A stretch of DNA of 50,859 nt from Arenimonas fontis (GTDB lineage Bacteria > Pseudomonadota > Gammaproteobacteria > Xanthomonadales > Xanthomonadaceae). A program made the translations under genes and the position numbers. The notes under the pieces were generated by a model. The model searched no databases and was not told the origin of the DNA. It worked only from the letters and a program-made list of their open reading frames with translations. The number at the start of each line of letters is the position of its first letter. Position 1 is the first letter of the stretch. The stretch spans positions 1 through 50,859 of the forward strand of contig NZ_VUOD01000012.1 of assembly GCF_008386465.1 (NCBI RefSeq). The letters run 5' to 3'. This document shows, piece after piece, positions 27,299 to 36,979 of this stretch.

Positions 27299-27444
27299 GC
27301 GGCGTCGGGTCGCCACCCCCAAGGTAAGTATCACTAACACGGACAGCGATATTCCGGCTTGCCGGTTCTTTACCCTTTTTTTACAAGGGGAGGGCCGGCG
27401 CACAGGGGGAACGACGCCGGCACCGACCTTCTTTGGGGAACAAC

Positions 27445-30321
27445 ATGAAGACCTTGCGCATTTCCCGCCTGGGCATGGCGGTCCGTGGTGCCCTGCTGCT
27501 GGCCTGTCTTCCCGGCCTGGCCCTGGCCCAGCAGGCCAGCGACGACGTGAAGACCCTCGACCGCGTGGAAGTCACCGGTACCCGCATCAAGACCTCCGAG
27601 GCCGAGGGGCTGGTGCCCGTGCAGCGGCTCAGCCGCGAGGACATCGACCGCACCGGCCTGACCTCGATCGGAGACATCATCCAGGCACTGACCGGCTCCG
27701 GCTCGGCGCTCAACACCAAGTTCAATTCCAGCGGCAACTTCGGCTTCCCGGCCGACGGTTCCGGCGTCGGTGCCGGCTCGGCGCAGGTGGACCTGCGCCA
27801 CCTCGGCTCCAAGCGCGTCCTGGTGTTGGTGGACGGCGTGCGCTGGGTCAACGAATCGTCCGCGTCGGGCGTCGGCGCCTCCACCGACCTGAACACCATT
27901 CCGCTGGCCATCGTCGAGCGCATCGAGGTGCTGGAGGACGGCGCTTCCTCGCTGTACGGCTCCGACGCCATCGCCGGCGTCGTCAACATCATCACCCGGC
28001 GCGACTACGAAGGCATGCAGCTGCGGACGCAGCTTGGGCAGTACGACGAGGGCGACGGCTTCTCCAAGGGCCTGGATTTCGCCTGGGGCCGCTCCGGCGC
28101 CCGTTCCAACTTCTTCCTCGGCCTGAGCTGGACCGACCAGGACGAGGTGTTCTCGCGCGACCGTGCCCAGTCCAGCTTCCCTAAGCCGGGAACCGGCCTG
28201 GCCTTCGGCAGTTCGGCCACGCCCACCGGCCGCTTCATCTTCGAAGACCCGAACACCGGCGTGGTGCACGACATCACGCCCAACGATGGCGCCAGCAGCC
28301 CGGTCTACGACGGCAGCATCCTGGACTGCAACCGCACCGACGATTACCACTGCTTCAGCACCGCCGACCGTTTCAACTTCTCCCAGTACAACCTGTTGCT
28401 GACGCCCTCCGAGCGCTACGGCGCCTTCGGCCAGTTCCGCTTCGAGTTCAACGAACGCACCAGCGGTTACGTCAAGCTGCTGTACAACCGGCGCGAGTCC
28501 ATGAACCAGGCCGCGCCCGAGCCGATTTTCCTCGGCCCGGAGGCCGGCACCGGCAACCCCCTGGCGGACAACATCGTCATTTCCGCGCTCAACCCCTACA
28601 ACCCGTTCGGCTTCGACCTGGATTCCTCCACCAACCTGATCCTGATCGGCCGCCGGCCGGTCGAGGGCGGACCGCGGCAGTTCTTCCAGGACGTGGATAC
28701 CTGGTATCTGGGCGGCGGCCTGGAAGGCCTGTGGGACGTCGGCTCGCGCACGCTGTTCTGGGACGTGAACGTGGCCTTCAGCAACAACAAGGCCAGGCAG
28801 ACCAACTACGGCAGCTACAACATCTTCAACATCGCCCTGGCCCTGGGCGATCCGGCCGCCTGCGCGGCGGTGGCCGGCTGCGTGCCGCTGAACATCTTCG
28901 GCGGCCCCGGCACCATCACGCCGGAGATGCTGGCCTGGATCCAGCCGGTGGTGCGCGACCGCAGCGAGAACGAGCTGGCCCTGTTCACCGCCAACCTGTC
29001 CGGCACCCTGTTCGACAACTGGGCCGGTCCGGTGGATTTCGCTGCCGGTCTCGAACATCGCCGCCTGGAAGGCTGGTACGAGCCGGACCCGCTGACCGTC
29101 ATCGGCCATTACAACGGCGTTCCCTCGCTGCCGACCCGCGGCGAGTACGACGTCAGCGAGCTCTATTTCGAAGCCAATGTGCCGCTGATGGCGGAGAACG
29201 ACCAAGGCAGCCGTCTCGACCTGACCCTCGCCGGCCGCTACTCCGACTACTCCACCGGCGTCTCCGAGTTCACCCCCAAGGTCGGCTTGCGCTGGCAGGT
29301 GGTGGACGAGCTGGTGCTGCGCGCCAGCTACGCCGAAGGCCTGCGCGCCGCTTCGATCGGCGAACTGTACGGTTCGGCCAGCCGGTTCGACCGCGAGATG
29401 GTGGATCCGTGCTCGCTGGGGCCGAACGGCGAACCGCCGGCGAACCCGGCCAACTGCGCCGCCCTGGGCGTACCGGCCGGCTACACCCAGCCCAATCCGC
29501 AGATCTCGGTGACCACCGGCGGCAACCCGGACCTCGACCCGGAGAAGTCGGACAGCTATGCCTTGGGCATGATCTGGAGTCCCTCCTTCCTGGCCGACTC
29601 GGCCGCCGCCGAGCGGGTGGACTTCGAGATCACCTATTACCGGCATGAAGTCGAAGGCGCCATCCAGGCGATAGACGCGCAGGTGCAACTGGACCTGTGC
29701 GTGGCCACGCTCGATCCGATCTACTGCAACGGCATCACCCGCGCGCCCACCGGCGGCATCAACGGCTTCAACAATCGCCTGACCAACCTCGGCGTGATCA
29801 AGACCGACGGCTGGGACATCGACCTGATCTGGGTGTTCCCGGAGGGGCGCTGGGGCAAGTTCGCCGCCGCCTGGCGCAACACCCTGGTCGGCGAGTACGA
29901 AGCGGTGGGCGCGGCCGGCCAGCCGCAGCCGCAGGGCCCGGGCATCGAGGTGGCCGACAGCGGCATCCCGGAATGGACCTCGAGCTTCACGCTGGACTGG
30001 AAGCTCGGAGCCTGGAACGCGGCCTGGGGCATCCGCCACATCAGCGAACTGCGCGAAAGCTGCAGCGGCGCGGCCGGCTTCCCGGTCTGCTCCGATCCCG
30101 CCAACAACACCAACCGCCTGCCGGCCACCACCTACCACGACGTGCAGCTGGGCTATCGCTTCGACTGGATGGACGGTTTCCAGCTGAGCTTCGGCGTCAA
30201 CAACCTGTTCGACGAGGACCCGCCGATCTGCCTGTCCTGCTCGCTCAACGGCTACGACGCCTCCACCTACGACATCCCGGGCGGGCGCTTCTACTACGTT
30301 CGCGCCCAGCTCGATTTCTGA
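27445..30321 (+). CDS. TonB-dependent outer-membrane receptor
   Basis: This 958-residue receptor has a signal peptide ending LPGLALAQQ and an N-terminal plug beginning [12 protein letters not shown] at about residue 38. The plug includes [31 protein letters not shown] and [21 protein letters not shown] long beta-barrel ends in an aromatic strand with terminal Phe (YYVRAQLDF), as expected for BAM-inserted proteins. There is no N-terminal signalling extension. The substrate is unknown; no siderophore or sugar genes lie beside it. The upstream 27299-27444 is locally AT-rich and probably holds the promoter, but no firm hexamers were found. An intrinsic terminator follows. Confidence 0.95.
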   Translation: MKTLRISRLGMAVRGALLLACLPGLALAQQASDDVKTLDRVEVTGTRIKTSEAEGLVPVQRLSREDIDRTGLTSIGDIIQALTGSGSALNTKFNSSGNFGFPADGSGVGAGSAQVDLRHLGSKRVLVLVDGVRWVNESSASGVGASTDLNTIPLAIVERIEVLEDGASSLYGSDAIAGVVNIITRRDYEGMQLRTQLGQYDEGDGFSKGLDFAWGRSGARSNFFLGLSWTDQDEVFSRDRAQSSFPKPGTGLAFGSSATPTGRFIFEDPNTGVVHDITPNDGASSPVYDGSILDCNRTDDYHCFSTADRFNFSQYNLLLTPSERYGAFGQFRFEFNERTSGYVKLLYNRRESMNQAAPEPIFLGPEAGTGNPLADNIVISALNPYNPFGFDLDSSTNLILIGRRPVEGGPRQFFQDVDTWYLGGGLEGLWDVGSRTLFWDVNVAFSNNKARQTNYGSYNIFNIALALGDPAACAAVAGCVPLNIFGGPGTITPEMLAWIQPVVRDRSENELALFTANLSGTLFDNWAGPVDFAAGLEHRRLEGWYEPDPLTVIGHYNGVPSLPTRGEYDVSELYFEANVPLMAENDQGSRLDLTLAGRYSDYSTGVSEFTPKVGLRWQVVDELVLRASYAEGLRAASIGELYGSASRFDREMVDPCSLGPNGEPPANPANCAALGVPAGYTQPNPQISVTTGGNPDLDPEKSDSYALGMIWSPSFLADSAAAERVDFEITYYRHEVEGAIQAIDAQVQLDLCVATLDPIYCNGITRAPTGGINGFNNRLTNLGVIKTDGWDIDLIWVFPEGRWGKFAAAWRNTLVGEYEAVGAAGQPQPQGPGIEVADSGIPEWTSSFTLDWKLGAWNAAWGIRHISELRESCSGAAGFPVCSDPANNTNRLPATTYHDVQLGYRFDWMDGFQLSFGVNNLFDEDPPICLSCSLNGYDASTYDIPGGRFYYVRAQLDF

Positions 30322-30343
30322 GCCGCGCAGCGGTGATACCTTC

Positions 30344-30375
30344 AGGCCGGCGGTTCCCCGCCGGCCTTCTTTTTC
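30344..30375 (+). terminator. Intrinsic terminator of the TonB receptor gene
   Basis: A perfect 10-bp stem, AGGCCGGCGG with CCGCCGGCCT around a TTCC tetraloop, is followed by TCTTTTT. It lies 22 bp past the stop codon and is among the clearest terminators in the window. Confidence 0.9.
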
Positions 30376-30464
30376 CCCGCCTGGGTTCCCATCGTCGCGC
30401 CCCTTCGCCGCTGCGGCCGGGTCGGGGAAAAGTCGGGGAAAAACCTGGCAAGGGGCGGCGGCGC

Positions 30465-31214
30465 TCAGTTCCTGCGGGGAGAGAGTTCCACGGCAACCGC
30501 CAGATGGTCGGAGCCTGCGGCGGGCACGGCGCGGTAGTCGTGCACCTCGAAGCCGCCGGTCAGCACGTGGTCCAGGCAGCGCCGCGGCGCCCAGCTCGGG
30601 AAGGTGCGGATGCGCTCGGCCGGCGGTTCCAGCGAGGTCTGCCGGTACAGCGGCCGCATCTCCGGGGCGTCGGCATCGCAGTTGAAATCGCCCATCAGCA
30701 CCAGGCGCGGATAGTCGGACAGCAGTTCGGCCAGGAAGGACAGTTGCAGCTGGCGCGAACGCGCGCCCAGCGACAGGTGCGTGACCGCCAGGTGCCAAGC
30801 CTGCTCGCCCTCGCCGAAGCGCGCCAGCAGCACGCCGCGGCCGGCGATGCGCCCGGGCAGGGCGTAGTCCAGCAGCTCGACCGGCTCCAGCTTGCTCAGC
30901 AGGGCATTGCCACTGCCCGCGATGCGGGACACGCGCCGGTTCGGCTGGTGGCTCCAGTAGGGAAAGCGGGCCGTTTCGGCCAGGTAGTCGGCCTGGTTGG
31001 TGAACCCCGAACGCAGACTGCCGGGATCGCTTTCCTGCAGGCCGACCAGATCGAAATCACGCACCAGTTCGGCCAGGCTGTCCAGGTTCAGGCGCTTGCC
31101 GTTGGGCAGGACGTGCGCCCAGCTGCGGGTCACGTAGTCGGCGTAGGCGCGCGTGCTCGATCCGGCCTGGATGTTGGCGCTGAGCAGGCGCAGGCGGTCG
31201 GGCATCGCGGTCAT
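30465..31214 (-). CDS. Endonuclease/exonuclease/phosphatase (EEP) family hydrolase
   Basis: This 249-residue metal-dependent phosphoesterase has the EEP motifs in order: LSANIQAG, LVGLQESD (metal-binding Glu), LAVTHLSLGAR, LMGDFNCDAD and GSDHLAVAVEL (catalytic Asp-His). There is no signal peptide, so it is probably cytoplasmic. The substrate could be nucleic acid, phosphoinositide-like lipid or another phosphodiester. It follows the cytochrome c4/dsbA pair on the same strand but is separated from it by a terminator. Start codons at 31214 and 31205 are both possible. Confidence 0.88.
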   Translation of the reverse strand: MTAMPDRLRLLSANIQAGSSTRAYADYVTRSWAHVLPNGKRLNLDSLAELVRDFDLVGLQESDPGSLRSGFTNQADYLAETARFPYWSHQPNRRVSRIAGSGNALLSKLEPVELLDYALPGRIAGRGVLLARFGEGEQAWHLAVTHLSLGARSRQLQLSFLAELLSDYPRLVLMGDFNCDADAPEMRPLYRQTSLEPPAERIRTFPSWAPRRCLDHVLTGGFEVHDYRAVPAAGSDHLAVAVELSPRRN

Positions 31215-31260
31215 GCGGGAATGGTGCGTCCGCCTCCCGGCCGGGACAAGGGGCCGACAG

Positions 31261-31283
31261 GAAAAGGGCCGCCTGCGCGGCCC
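31261..31283 (-). terminator. Intrinsic terminator after the DsbA-like lipoprotein gene
   Basis: On the minus strand GGGCCGC, loop GCAG, GCGGCCC form a 7-bp stem followed by TTTTC. It lies 26 bp downstream of the dsbA-like stop and before the EEP gene. Confidence 0.75.
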
Positions 31284-31308
31284 CGTTGCTCGGCCCGGTG
31301 GCGGCCGC

Positions 31309-32178
31309 TCAGAAGCCGGCCGGTGCGTTGCCGCGCTCGCGCGCGACCAGCCAGTCCACGGTATCGAGCAGGCCCTGCATGCCGCGGTCGCGGGTGGCGG
31401 TGGCCCGGTACTTGCCGGCGACGATCATGGTTGGCGTGGCGCTGACGCCAGTGCGCAGGCCGAACTGGCGGGCGCGGTTGACCTTGCCGGTGACCGCGAA
31501 GCTGCGCATGGTCGAAAGGAAAGTACCGCGGTCGGCGCCCTGCGCGGCGTACCAGTCGGCGATCTCCTCCTCCGAACCGCTCTGGAAGCGGCGCTCGACC
31601 AGAACGGCCTGGAACATCGCGTCATGGGTACGGTCCAGCAGGCCCATGGCTTCGGCGGCGAAGTAGCCGCGGGCGAAGTTGTCGATGGCGCCGCCGAAGG
31701 CGGCCGGCACATAGACGAAGCGCACATCGGCCGGCAGCTTCGCTTTCCAGGTGTTGACGTGCGGCTGCAGGTTGGCGCAGTGGATGCAGGTGTAGGAAAA
31801 CACCTCGGCCACTTCGATGCCGTCACCGCCGGCATAGGTCGGTTGCGGAGTCGGCAGCACTTCGTAGTCCACGCCCTCGCGCGGCGGTGGGCCGCTGGGC
31901 GGGGGGATGTCGGCGACGGCGCCGTCCGCCGGAGCTCCGGCTTCCGCGGCGGGCGCCTCGGCGCCGGCGGCCTCGTCGGCCTGGGCGTCGGCGTCACCGG
32001 CGGGGGCGGCGTCCTCGACCGGACCATTGTCTCCGGCCGGGGCGGTGTCCTCGGTTGCCGCCGCCGGGGCGCTGGTTTCGGGTGCCGGCGCGACGGGCTG
32101 CGCATCGGGGGCGGCGGGCTCGCGGCCGCACCCGACCAGGAGCAGGGCCAGCAGGGCGATCGCAAGCAGGCGCTTCAT
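31309..32178 (-). CDS. DsbA-family thiol:disulfide oxidoreductase lipoprotein
   Basis: This 289-residue protein begins with a lipoprotein signal (LLLVGCG, lipidated C17). A low-complexity Ala/Pro/Glu/Asp linker runs from about residue 20 to 100, followed by a DsbA thioredoxin-fold domain. The active site is C131-I-H-C134 in FSYTCIHCANLQP, and the cis-Pro loop is VSATPTM. It should oxidise or shuffle disulfides in the periplasm while tethered to a membrane, the linker letting the domain reach out. It starts 3 bp after the cytochrome c4 stop and so is co-transcribed with it. Whether it acts as the main DsbA or a haem-related one is unknown. Confidence 0.9.
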   Translation of the reverse strand: MKRLLAIALLALLLVGCGREPAAPDAQPVAPAPETSAPAAATEDTAPAGDNGPVEDAAPAGDADAQADEAAGAEAPAAEAGAPADGAVADIPPPSGPPPREGVDYEVLPTPQPTYAGGDGIEVAEVFSYTCIHCANLQPHVNTWKAKLPADVRFVYVPAAFGGAIDNFARGYFAAEAMGLLDRTHDAMFQAVLVERRFQSGSEEEIADWYAAQGADRGTFLSTMRSFAVTGKVNRARQFGLRTGVSATPTMIVAGKYRATATRDRGMQGLLDTVDWLVARERGNAPAGF

Positions 32179-32181
32179 CGT

Positions 32182-32958
32182 CTACTCCTTCGCGCCCTGG
32201 GCGACCGCGCCGGCCTCGGCCGCGTCGGCGATGTGATGCAGGCCCTCGGCAAAACTGGCCAGGGCCTGGATTTCCTCGTCGGTGAGACGGGCGGCGACGC
32301 CGGCCATCACCGCGTTGGCCCGGTCACCCTGGCCCCAGACCTGGCCGTCGCGGAAGGCCTTCAGCTGCAGCGCCGTGTAGGCGGCGTGCTGGCCGGCGAT
32401 GGCCGGGTAGGTGCCCGGCACGCCGGCGCCGGCCGGCCCGTGGCAGGCCTGGCAGGCGGGGATGCCGCGGTCGGCGTCGCCGGAGCGCCAGAGCGCCTGG
32501 CCGACTTCGTAGAACTTGCGGCCGGCGTTGGGACCGTCGGCGATCACGCTGTCGTCGGCAACGCCCGGCAGCGCCTTCTGGCTGGCGTAATGGGCGCCGA
32601 TGTCGCGCATGTCCTGCGCGCTCAGGGTGGCGGCGAAGCCCAGCATGATCGCGTTCTGGCGCTCGCCGCTCTTGAACAGGGCCAGCTGGCGGGCGATGTA
32701 CTGCTCGTGCTGGCCGGCCAGCTTCGGGTACTGCGGGTCGGCAGCGTTGCCGTCCATGCCGTGGCAGGCGGCGCAGACCGCGGCCTTGGCGGCGCCGGCG
32801 GCGGCATCGCCCCAGGTGGCCGGGGAGTCGTCGGTTTCCAGGGCGGTGACCGGGGCCGGCTCGGCCTCGGGAGCGGCCGACACCGTGGCGGCTTCCTGGG
32901 CCATGACCGGGGCCACGGCCAGGGCGGCGGCCACACCGAGGATGCGCGAGAACTTCAT
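32182..32958 (-). CDS. Dihaem cytochrome c4
   Basis: This 258-residue periplasmic electron carrier has a signal peptide (ending APVMAQE), a short Ala/Glu/Pro-rich stretch and two class I cytochrome domains. Haem sites are C62-A-A-C65-H66 and CQACH with H173. Each domain has the usual YPKLAGQH or YPAIAGQH loop and a distal Met region (NAIMLGFA, NAVMAGVA). It can feed electrons to the aa3 or cbb3 oxidases. The ATG at 32958 has GGAGCAG just upstream. A good sigma-70 promoter lies about 70 bp upstream. Confidence 0.95.
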   Translation of the reverse strand: MKFSRILGVAAALAVAPVMAQEAATVSAAPEAEPAPVTALETDDSPATWGDAAAGAAKAAVCAACHGMDGNAADPQYPKLAGQHEQYIARQLALFKSGERQNAIMLGFAATLSAQDMRDIGAHYASQKALPGVADDSVIADGPNAGRKFYEVGQALWRSGDADRGIPACQACHGPAGAGVPGTYPAIAGQHAAYTALQLKAFRDGQVWGQGDRANAVMAGVAARLTDEEIQALASFAEGLHHIADAAEAGAVAQGAKE

Positions 32959-33026
32959 GGGCTGCTCCGGAACGCTCGAAAATCCAATGGGAAAGGGGCG
33001 ATGCGGCGTGCGCACGCAAGGCGCGG

Positions 33027-33056
33027 ATTATCCCTTCGGCCGGCCGGACGGGTCAA
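33027..33056 (-). promoter_or_regulatory. Sigma-70 promoter of the cytochrome c4-dsbA unit
   Basis: On the minus strand TTGACC, an 18-bp spacer and GATAAT (each a 5/6 match to consensus) lie about 70 bp upstream of the cytochrome c4 ATG. This is the best-looking promoter in the window. Confidence 0.7.
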
Positions 33057-33160
33057 TTGAAGTGCGTCGGCACACGGCCCGGGCTGGTCAGGGCGCCTGC
33101 GAGTGGCCATGCTGACGCCCTTGCCGGCCCACGCCCGGCCCGTGCCCGCTCCGGAAGACC

Positions 33161-33793
33161 ATGCCCAACCCGCTTGCCCGCGCCAGGTACCTGACTTCGG
33201 TGCACCAGCTGCGCCAGCTGCCGCCCGACGCCGGCCGGGAGGTGGCCTTCGCCGGCCGTTCCAACGCCGGCAAGTCCAGCGCGCTCAACGCCCTCGCCGG
33301 CCAGGGTGGCCTGGCCCGGGTCTCGAAGACGCCGGGCCGCACCCAGGCGCTGAACTACTTCGCGCTGGGCGAGGGCCGTTGCCTGGTGGATCTGCCCGGT
33401 TACGGTTATGCCAAGGTGCCCGAGGCGATGCGCGAGGCCTGGGGCCGGGTCATCGACGGTTACTTCCGCCAGCGCCGCTCGCTGGTCGGCCTGGTGGTGG
33501 TGATGGACGTCCGCCATCCGCTGCGCGACTACGACCGGCAGATGCTCGACTACGCCGCCGCCCGCGGGCTGCCCGCCCATTGTCTGTTGACCAAGGCCGA
33601 CAAGCTCGGTCGCGGCGAGCAGGCGAAGGTGCTGGCGGCGGTTCGCAGGGAGCTAGGCGATGCCGCCAGTGCGCAGCTGTTCTCGGCGGAAACGAAGCTG
33701 GGTGTGCCGGAAGCGCGGGACGTGCTGCTGCGCTGGCTGGAGCTCGAGCCCGCCGGTGACGCCGCGCCAGTCGCCCCGGATTCGCCGCGCTGA
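33161..33793 (+). CDS. engB: Ribosome biogenesis GTPase EngB/YsxC
   Basis: This 210-residue small GTPase acts in late 50S assembly. G motifs are present: GRSNAGKSS (P-loop, about residues 32-40), TPGRTQ (G2), DLPGYGYA (G3), TKADKL (G4) and SAET (G5). The ATG at 33161 follows GGAAG. It is divergent from cytochrome c4 across 202 bp, an order also seen in related genera; no RNA gene was recognised in that interval. Confidence 0.96.
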   Translation: MPNPLARARYLTSVHQLRQLPPDAGREVAFAGRSNAGKSSALNALAGQGGLARVSKTPGRTQALNYFALGEGRCLVDLPGYGYAKVPEAMREAWGRVIDGYFRQRRSLVGLVVVMDVRHPLRDYDRQMLDYAAARGLPAHCLLTKADKLGRGEQAKVLAAVRRELGDAASAQLFSAETKLGVPEARDVLLRWLELEPAGDAAPVAPDSPR

Positions 33794-33832
33794 GCCCGGC
33801 TGGCCTCGTGGCGCCGGCCGTGCCGGCAGGGC

Positions 33833-34756
33833 TCAGTCGCGCAGCCGCGGGTCCATCCAGGCCCGCAGGCCGTCCACCAGGGCGTTGATCAGCACGATCG
33901 CCGCGCCGATCGTCAGCACCACGCCCAGCACCAGGGTGTAGTCGCGGTTGAGCGCGCCCTGGACGAAGTAACGGCCGACGCCGGGGATGCCGAACACCTG
34001 TTCGACCACCGCCGAGCCGCTGACCACGTTGATCAGGGCCGGGCTCAGCCAGGCCACCACCGGCAGCAGGCCGGGCCGCAGCGCGTGCACCAGCAGCAGG
34101 CGGGCGCCGCCGACGCCGCGGCCGCGGGCGGCCTGAAGATAGTCGGCGCCCAGGACCTCCAGCAGCGAGGCCCGGGTCAGCCGCGCGCAATAGGCCAGGT
34201 TGGGCAGGGCCAGGGCGATCACCGGCAGCACCATGCTGCGCCAGCTGCCGTCCCAGCCGCCGGCGGGCAACCAGCCCAGCACGACGGCAAAGGCCAGGAT
34301 CAGCAGCGGCGCCGCCACGAATTTCGGTATCGCCAGCCCCAGGCCGGCGCCGAACATCAGCAGGCGATCGGTCATGCGCCCGGCCCGCAGCGCCGCCCAC
34401 AGGCCCAGCGGAATCCCCAGGCCCAGCGCCAGCACCAGCGCCGCCACGCCATTGAGCAGCGAGATCGGGAAGGCCGCCGCCAGCAGCTCGTTGACGCTGT
34501 AGTCGGGGTACTGGAAGGAAGGGCCGAGGTCGCCGCGCAGCACGTCGGCCAGCCAGTGCCCGTACTGCGCCGGCAACGGCTGGTCGAGGCGGTAGCGCTC
34601 CGCCAGCGCCGCCTCGACCTCTGGCGGCACCGTCTTCTCGCTGTCGAATGGCCCGCCCGGCGCCGCGCGCAGCAGCAGGAAACACAGCGTCGCCAGCAGC
34701 CACAGCGTGAACAGCGCTTCCAGGGCGCGGGCGGCAAGCAGGCGGGCGGCGGGCAT
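33833..34756 (-). CDS. Oligopeptide/dipeptide ABC transporter permease (OppB/DppB type)
   Basis: This 307-residue inner-membrane permease has an N-terminal helix with LRAAPGGPFDSEKTVPPEV, a long periplasmic loop (LAERYRLDQPLPAQYGHWLADVLRGDLGPSF is the family signature region, given in part) and five further helices. The EAA-type loop YLQAARGRGVGGARLLLVHALRPGL contacts the ATPase. The partners OppC, OppD and OppF are not downstream: the gene ends 42 bp from the convergent engB stop. The ATG at 34756 gives the usual start; the open frame continues upstream but without similarity. Confidence 0.92.
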   Translation of the reverse strand: MPAARLLAARALEALFTLWLLATLCFLLLRAAPGGPFDSEKTVPPEVEAALAERYRLDQPLPAQYGHWLADVLRGDLGPSFQYPDYSVNELLAAAFPISLLNGVAALVLALGLGIPLGLWAALRAGRMTDRLLMFGAGLGLAIPKFVAAPLLILAFAVVLGWLPAGGWDGSWRSMVLPVIALALPNLAYCARLTRASLLEVLGADYLQAARGRGVGGARLLLVHALRPGLLPVVAWLSPALINVVSGSAVVEQVFGIPGVGRYFVQGALNRDYTLVLGVVLTIGAAIVLINALVDGLRAWMDPRLRD

Positions 34757-34813
34757 GCGCGGACTTTGCCCAAGCGCCCCGGCGCTGTCACCCTTGCCGC
34801 GGGGAGGGCGACG

Positions 34814-35416
34814 ATGGCGCGGACGAAGTTTCGCCAGCAGGTCCTGCACACAGCCGGCGGCGAGCTGGCGGTGGCGGCCAGCTATCTGCTGGCCTGGCTG
34901 TTCGCGCCCTGGCTTCCCGACGGCGTGCTGCTGGCCCTGGTGGTGGCGGTGCTGCTGCAGCTGTGGTTCCCGGCGGCCCTGCTGGGGGCAGTGACGCCAC
35001 GCGGCTTCCGCGGAGTGTTCTGGTGTGTGTTCGGGCACCTGGCCGTGTTCGCGCTGATGGCCTACGTGGCTTCGGCCGGCGGACGGGTGATGCCGGACTG
35101 GTGGAGCCTGGCCCTGGCCCAGGGCCCACTGCTGTTGCGCAACCTGCTGCGCCTGAGCCGGCCGGCACACGAGAAACCGGTGTACTGGCTGGAGGCCCTG
35201 GGGCCCCTGCTGCTGATCATCCCCGCCGTGCTCGGCGGGATCGTGCTCGACCTGCTGCTGCCCGACCTCGGCCTGGCCGGCCGCGAGATCCGCTTCGAGC
35301 ACTACGCGCCGCTGGAAACCGGGCACCTCAAGTTTGCGCTGATGGCGGGTTGCAGCTACTTCGCCACCTATGCCGTCGCCCGTACCGCCTGGGAGCGGTG
35401 GCTGGGCCGGCGCTAG
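34814..35416 (+). CDS. Unrecognised multi-span membrane protein
   Basis: This 200-residue protein is not one I recognise. It has a short basic N-terminus (ARTKFRQQ) and about five hydrophobic helices, with a Pro/Glu-containing loop near HEKPVYWLEALGPLLL. It starts 58 bp from the divergent oppB ATG with GGGGAGGG upstream. Its TAG overlaps the oppA stop on the other strand in a shared CTAG. It separates the two opp genes. A clear ribosome site and high-GC codon use support a real gene. Confidence 0.7.
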   Translation: MARTKFRQQVLHTAGGELAVAASYLLAWLFAPWLPDGVLLALVVAVLLQLWFPAALLGAVTPRGFRGVFWCVFGHLAVFALMAYVASAGGRVMPDWWSLALAQGPLLLRNLLRLSRPAHEKPVYWLEALGPLLLIIPAVLGGIVLDLLLPDLGLAGREIRFEHYAPLETGHLKFALMAGCSYFATYAVARTAWERWLGRR

Positions 35417-36951
35417 TCGCGCAGGCGCAGGAATCGGCTCGGGTGCCGGTCCAGGGGGTTGGCCTCGAAGCCTTCGACCTCCGGTCGCACCAGGTGCTTG
35501 GAGGTGTAGAAGTACAAAGGTACCAGCGCGTGCGCCTGCAGCAGCCGCGCCTCGGCGGCCCGCAGGGCGCCGGCGCGCTGCTCCAGCGTGGCGGCGGCAT
35601 CGGCCTGCGCCAGCAGCGCGTCGAACTCGGGATCGACGTAACCGCTCCAGTTGTTGGCGCCTTCACTGTGGAACAGCTGCAGGAAGTCGCGGGCATCGTC
35701 CACGTCGGCGATCCAGCCGCCGCGGAAGGCCTGGGTGATCAGGCCCTGGCGGCGGTTGCCGACGAAGACCTTCCATTCCTCGTTGCGCAGGCTGACGCGC
35801 GCGCCCAGCACCTCCCGCCACATCGCCGCCACCGCCAGGGCCAGGCGCCGGTGCGGGGTCGAGGTGTTGTAGCGCAGCTCGATCTGCAGCGGCCGCTCGC
35901 GCGAATAGCCGGCCTGCGCGTACAGCGCGCGGGCGCGCGCCTCGCGTTCGGCCTGCGTACCCTGCGCCCATTCGGGTGATGGCGGCTCGTAGCCGGCAAT
36001 GCCCGGCGGCACCACGCCGAAGGCCGGCGCTTCGCCCAGTCCGGTGACGTGGCGGGTGAGGACGTCGCGGTCCACCGCCAGCGACAGCGCCTCGCGCAGC
36101 AGTGGTTGCTCGCGCAGCGGCGGCCGGCGCAGGTTCAGTCCCAGCCAGAAGCTGCCCAGGTAGGGGCTGATGCGCAGCTGCCCGCCGAAGCGTTCGCGCA
36201 GCGAGGCCAGCGGCTGCGGCGGCACGGTTTCGGTGATGTGCAGGTCGCCGGCCTCGAAGCGGCGCAGCTCGCTGGCGGCATCCTCGGTGACGTGGAAGCG
36301 CACTTCCGGGATCGGCGCCGGTTCCCGGAAATGCGGATTGCGCTCCAGCACGATGTGCGCCTGCGGCAACCACTCCTTGAGCCGGTAGGCGCCGTTGCCG
36401 ATCAGCCGGCCGGGCCGGGTGTGGCGGGCGCCGAAGGCATCCACCGCCGGCAGGTAGACGGGGTAGGCGATCGGCAGCACGAGCAGCCGCGGCAGGTCCA
36501 GGCTGCGCTGCAGCCGGAACAGCACGGTGCCGGGGTCGGGCGCCTCGATCGTGCGGACGGCATCGAAGTGGTGGGCATGAGGCGCGGCGGTCGCCGGCTC
36601 CAGCGCCCGCCTGAACGAGGCGACCACCTGGCCGGCGTCCAGCGGCTCGCCGTTGGACCAGCGCAGGTCTTTCCGCAGCCGGAAGGTCCAGGTGCGGCCA
36701 TCGGCCGAGACCTCCCAGCTTTCCGCCATGCCCGGGATCAGCCGGCCGGCGCCGTCCTCGGCCACCAGGCCTTCGTAGATGTCGCGCAGGATGTTGGCGC
36801 AGGCCACTTCCGGACAGCGGTGCGCGTCCAGGGTCGAGGGCTCGGGGCCGTTGCCACGGTCCAGCCGTTCGGCGCCGGCCATCACCGCCCCGGAACAGAG
36901 CAGGGCGGCCAGCAGGACGCCGGTGGGCAGGGCGCGGGTTAGCATTCGCAT
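35413..36951 (-). CDS. Oligopeptide ABC transporter substrate-binding protein (OppA type)
   Basis: This 512-residue periplasmic protein of the SBP_bac_5 family has a signal peptide ([26 protein letters not shown]). Family blocks include [68 protein letters not shown] and [10 protein letters not shown] (only parts quoted). The length is normal. It probably binds peptides and hands them to a permease; oppB lies beyond a convergent gene and the rest of the transporter is not in the window. ATGs at 36951 and 36945 are both possible. The start lies 28 bp from the divergent gshA GTG. Confidence 0.92.
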   Translation of the reverse strand: MRMLTRALPTGVLLAALLCSGAVMAGAERLDRGNGPEPSTLDAHRCPEVACANILRDIYEGLVAEDGAGRLIPGMAESWEVSADGRTWTFRLRKDLRWSNGEPLDAGQVVASFRRALEPATAAPHAHHFDAVRTIEAPDPGTVLFRLQRSLDLPRLLVLPIAYPVYLPAVDAFGARHTRPGRLIGNGAYRLKEWLPQAHIVLERNPHFREPAPIPEVRFHVTEDAASELRRFEAGDLHITETVPPQPLASLRERFGGQLRISPYLGSFWLGLNLRRPPLREQPLLREALSLAVDRDVLTRHVTGLGEAPAFGVVPPGIAGYEPPSPEWAQGTQAEREARARALYAQAGYSRERPLQIELRYNTSTPHRRLALAVAAMWREVLGARVSLRNEEWKVFVGNRRQGLITQAFRGGWIADVDDARDFLQLFHSEGANNWSGYVDPEFDALLAQADAAATLEQRAGALRAAEARLLQAHALVPLYFYTSKHLVRPEVEGFEANPLDRHPSRFLRLRD

Positions 36952-36979
36952 CCCCGCGATGGTACCCAAGGCAGGCCCC

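Noticed and set aside
27299-27444. Riboswitch or Fur box ahead of the TonB receptor
   Set aside because: The region is AT-richer than its surroundings, but no cobalamin-box, Fur-like palindrome or clear hexamer pair was found.
27370-30798. 1142-residue minus-strand ORF opposite the TonB receptor
   Set aside because: Shadow of the receptor gene; Val/Gly/Ala/Gln-rich with no fold landmarks, and it crosses the strong receptor terminator.
32959-33160. Small RNA between cytochrome c4 and engB
   Set aside because: A small RNA near engB is known in other gammaproteobacteria, but here only a promoter for cytochrome c4 is visible; no terminator or plus-strand promoter was found.
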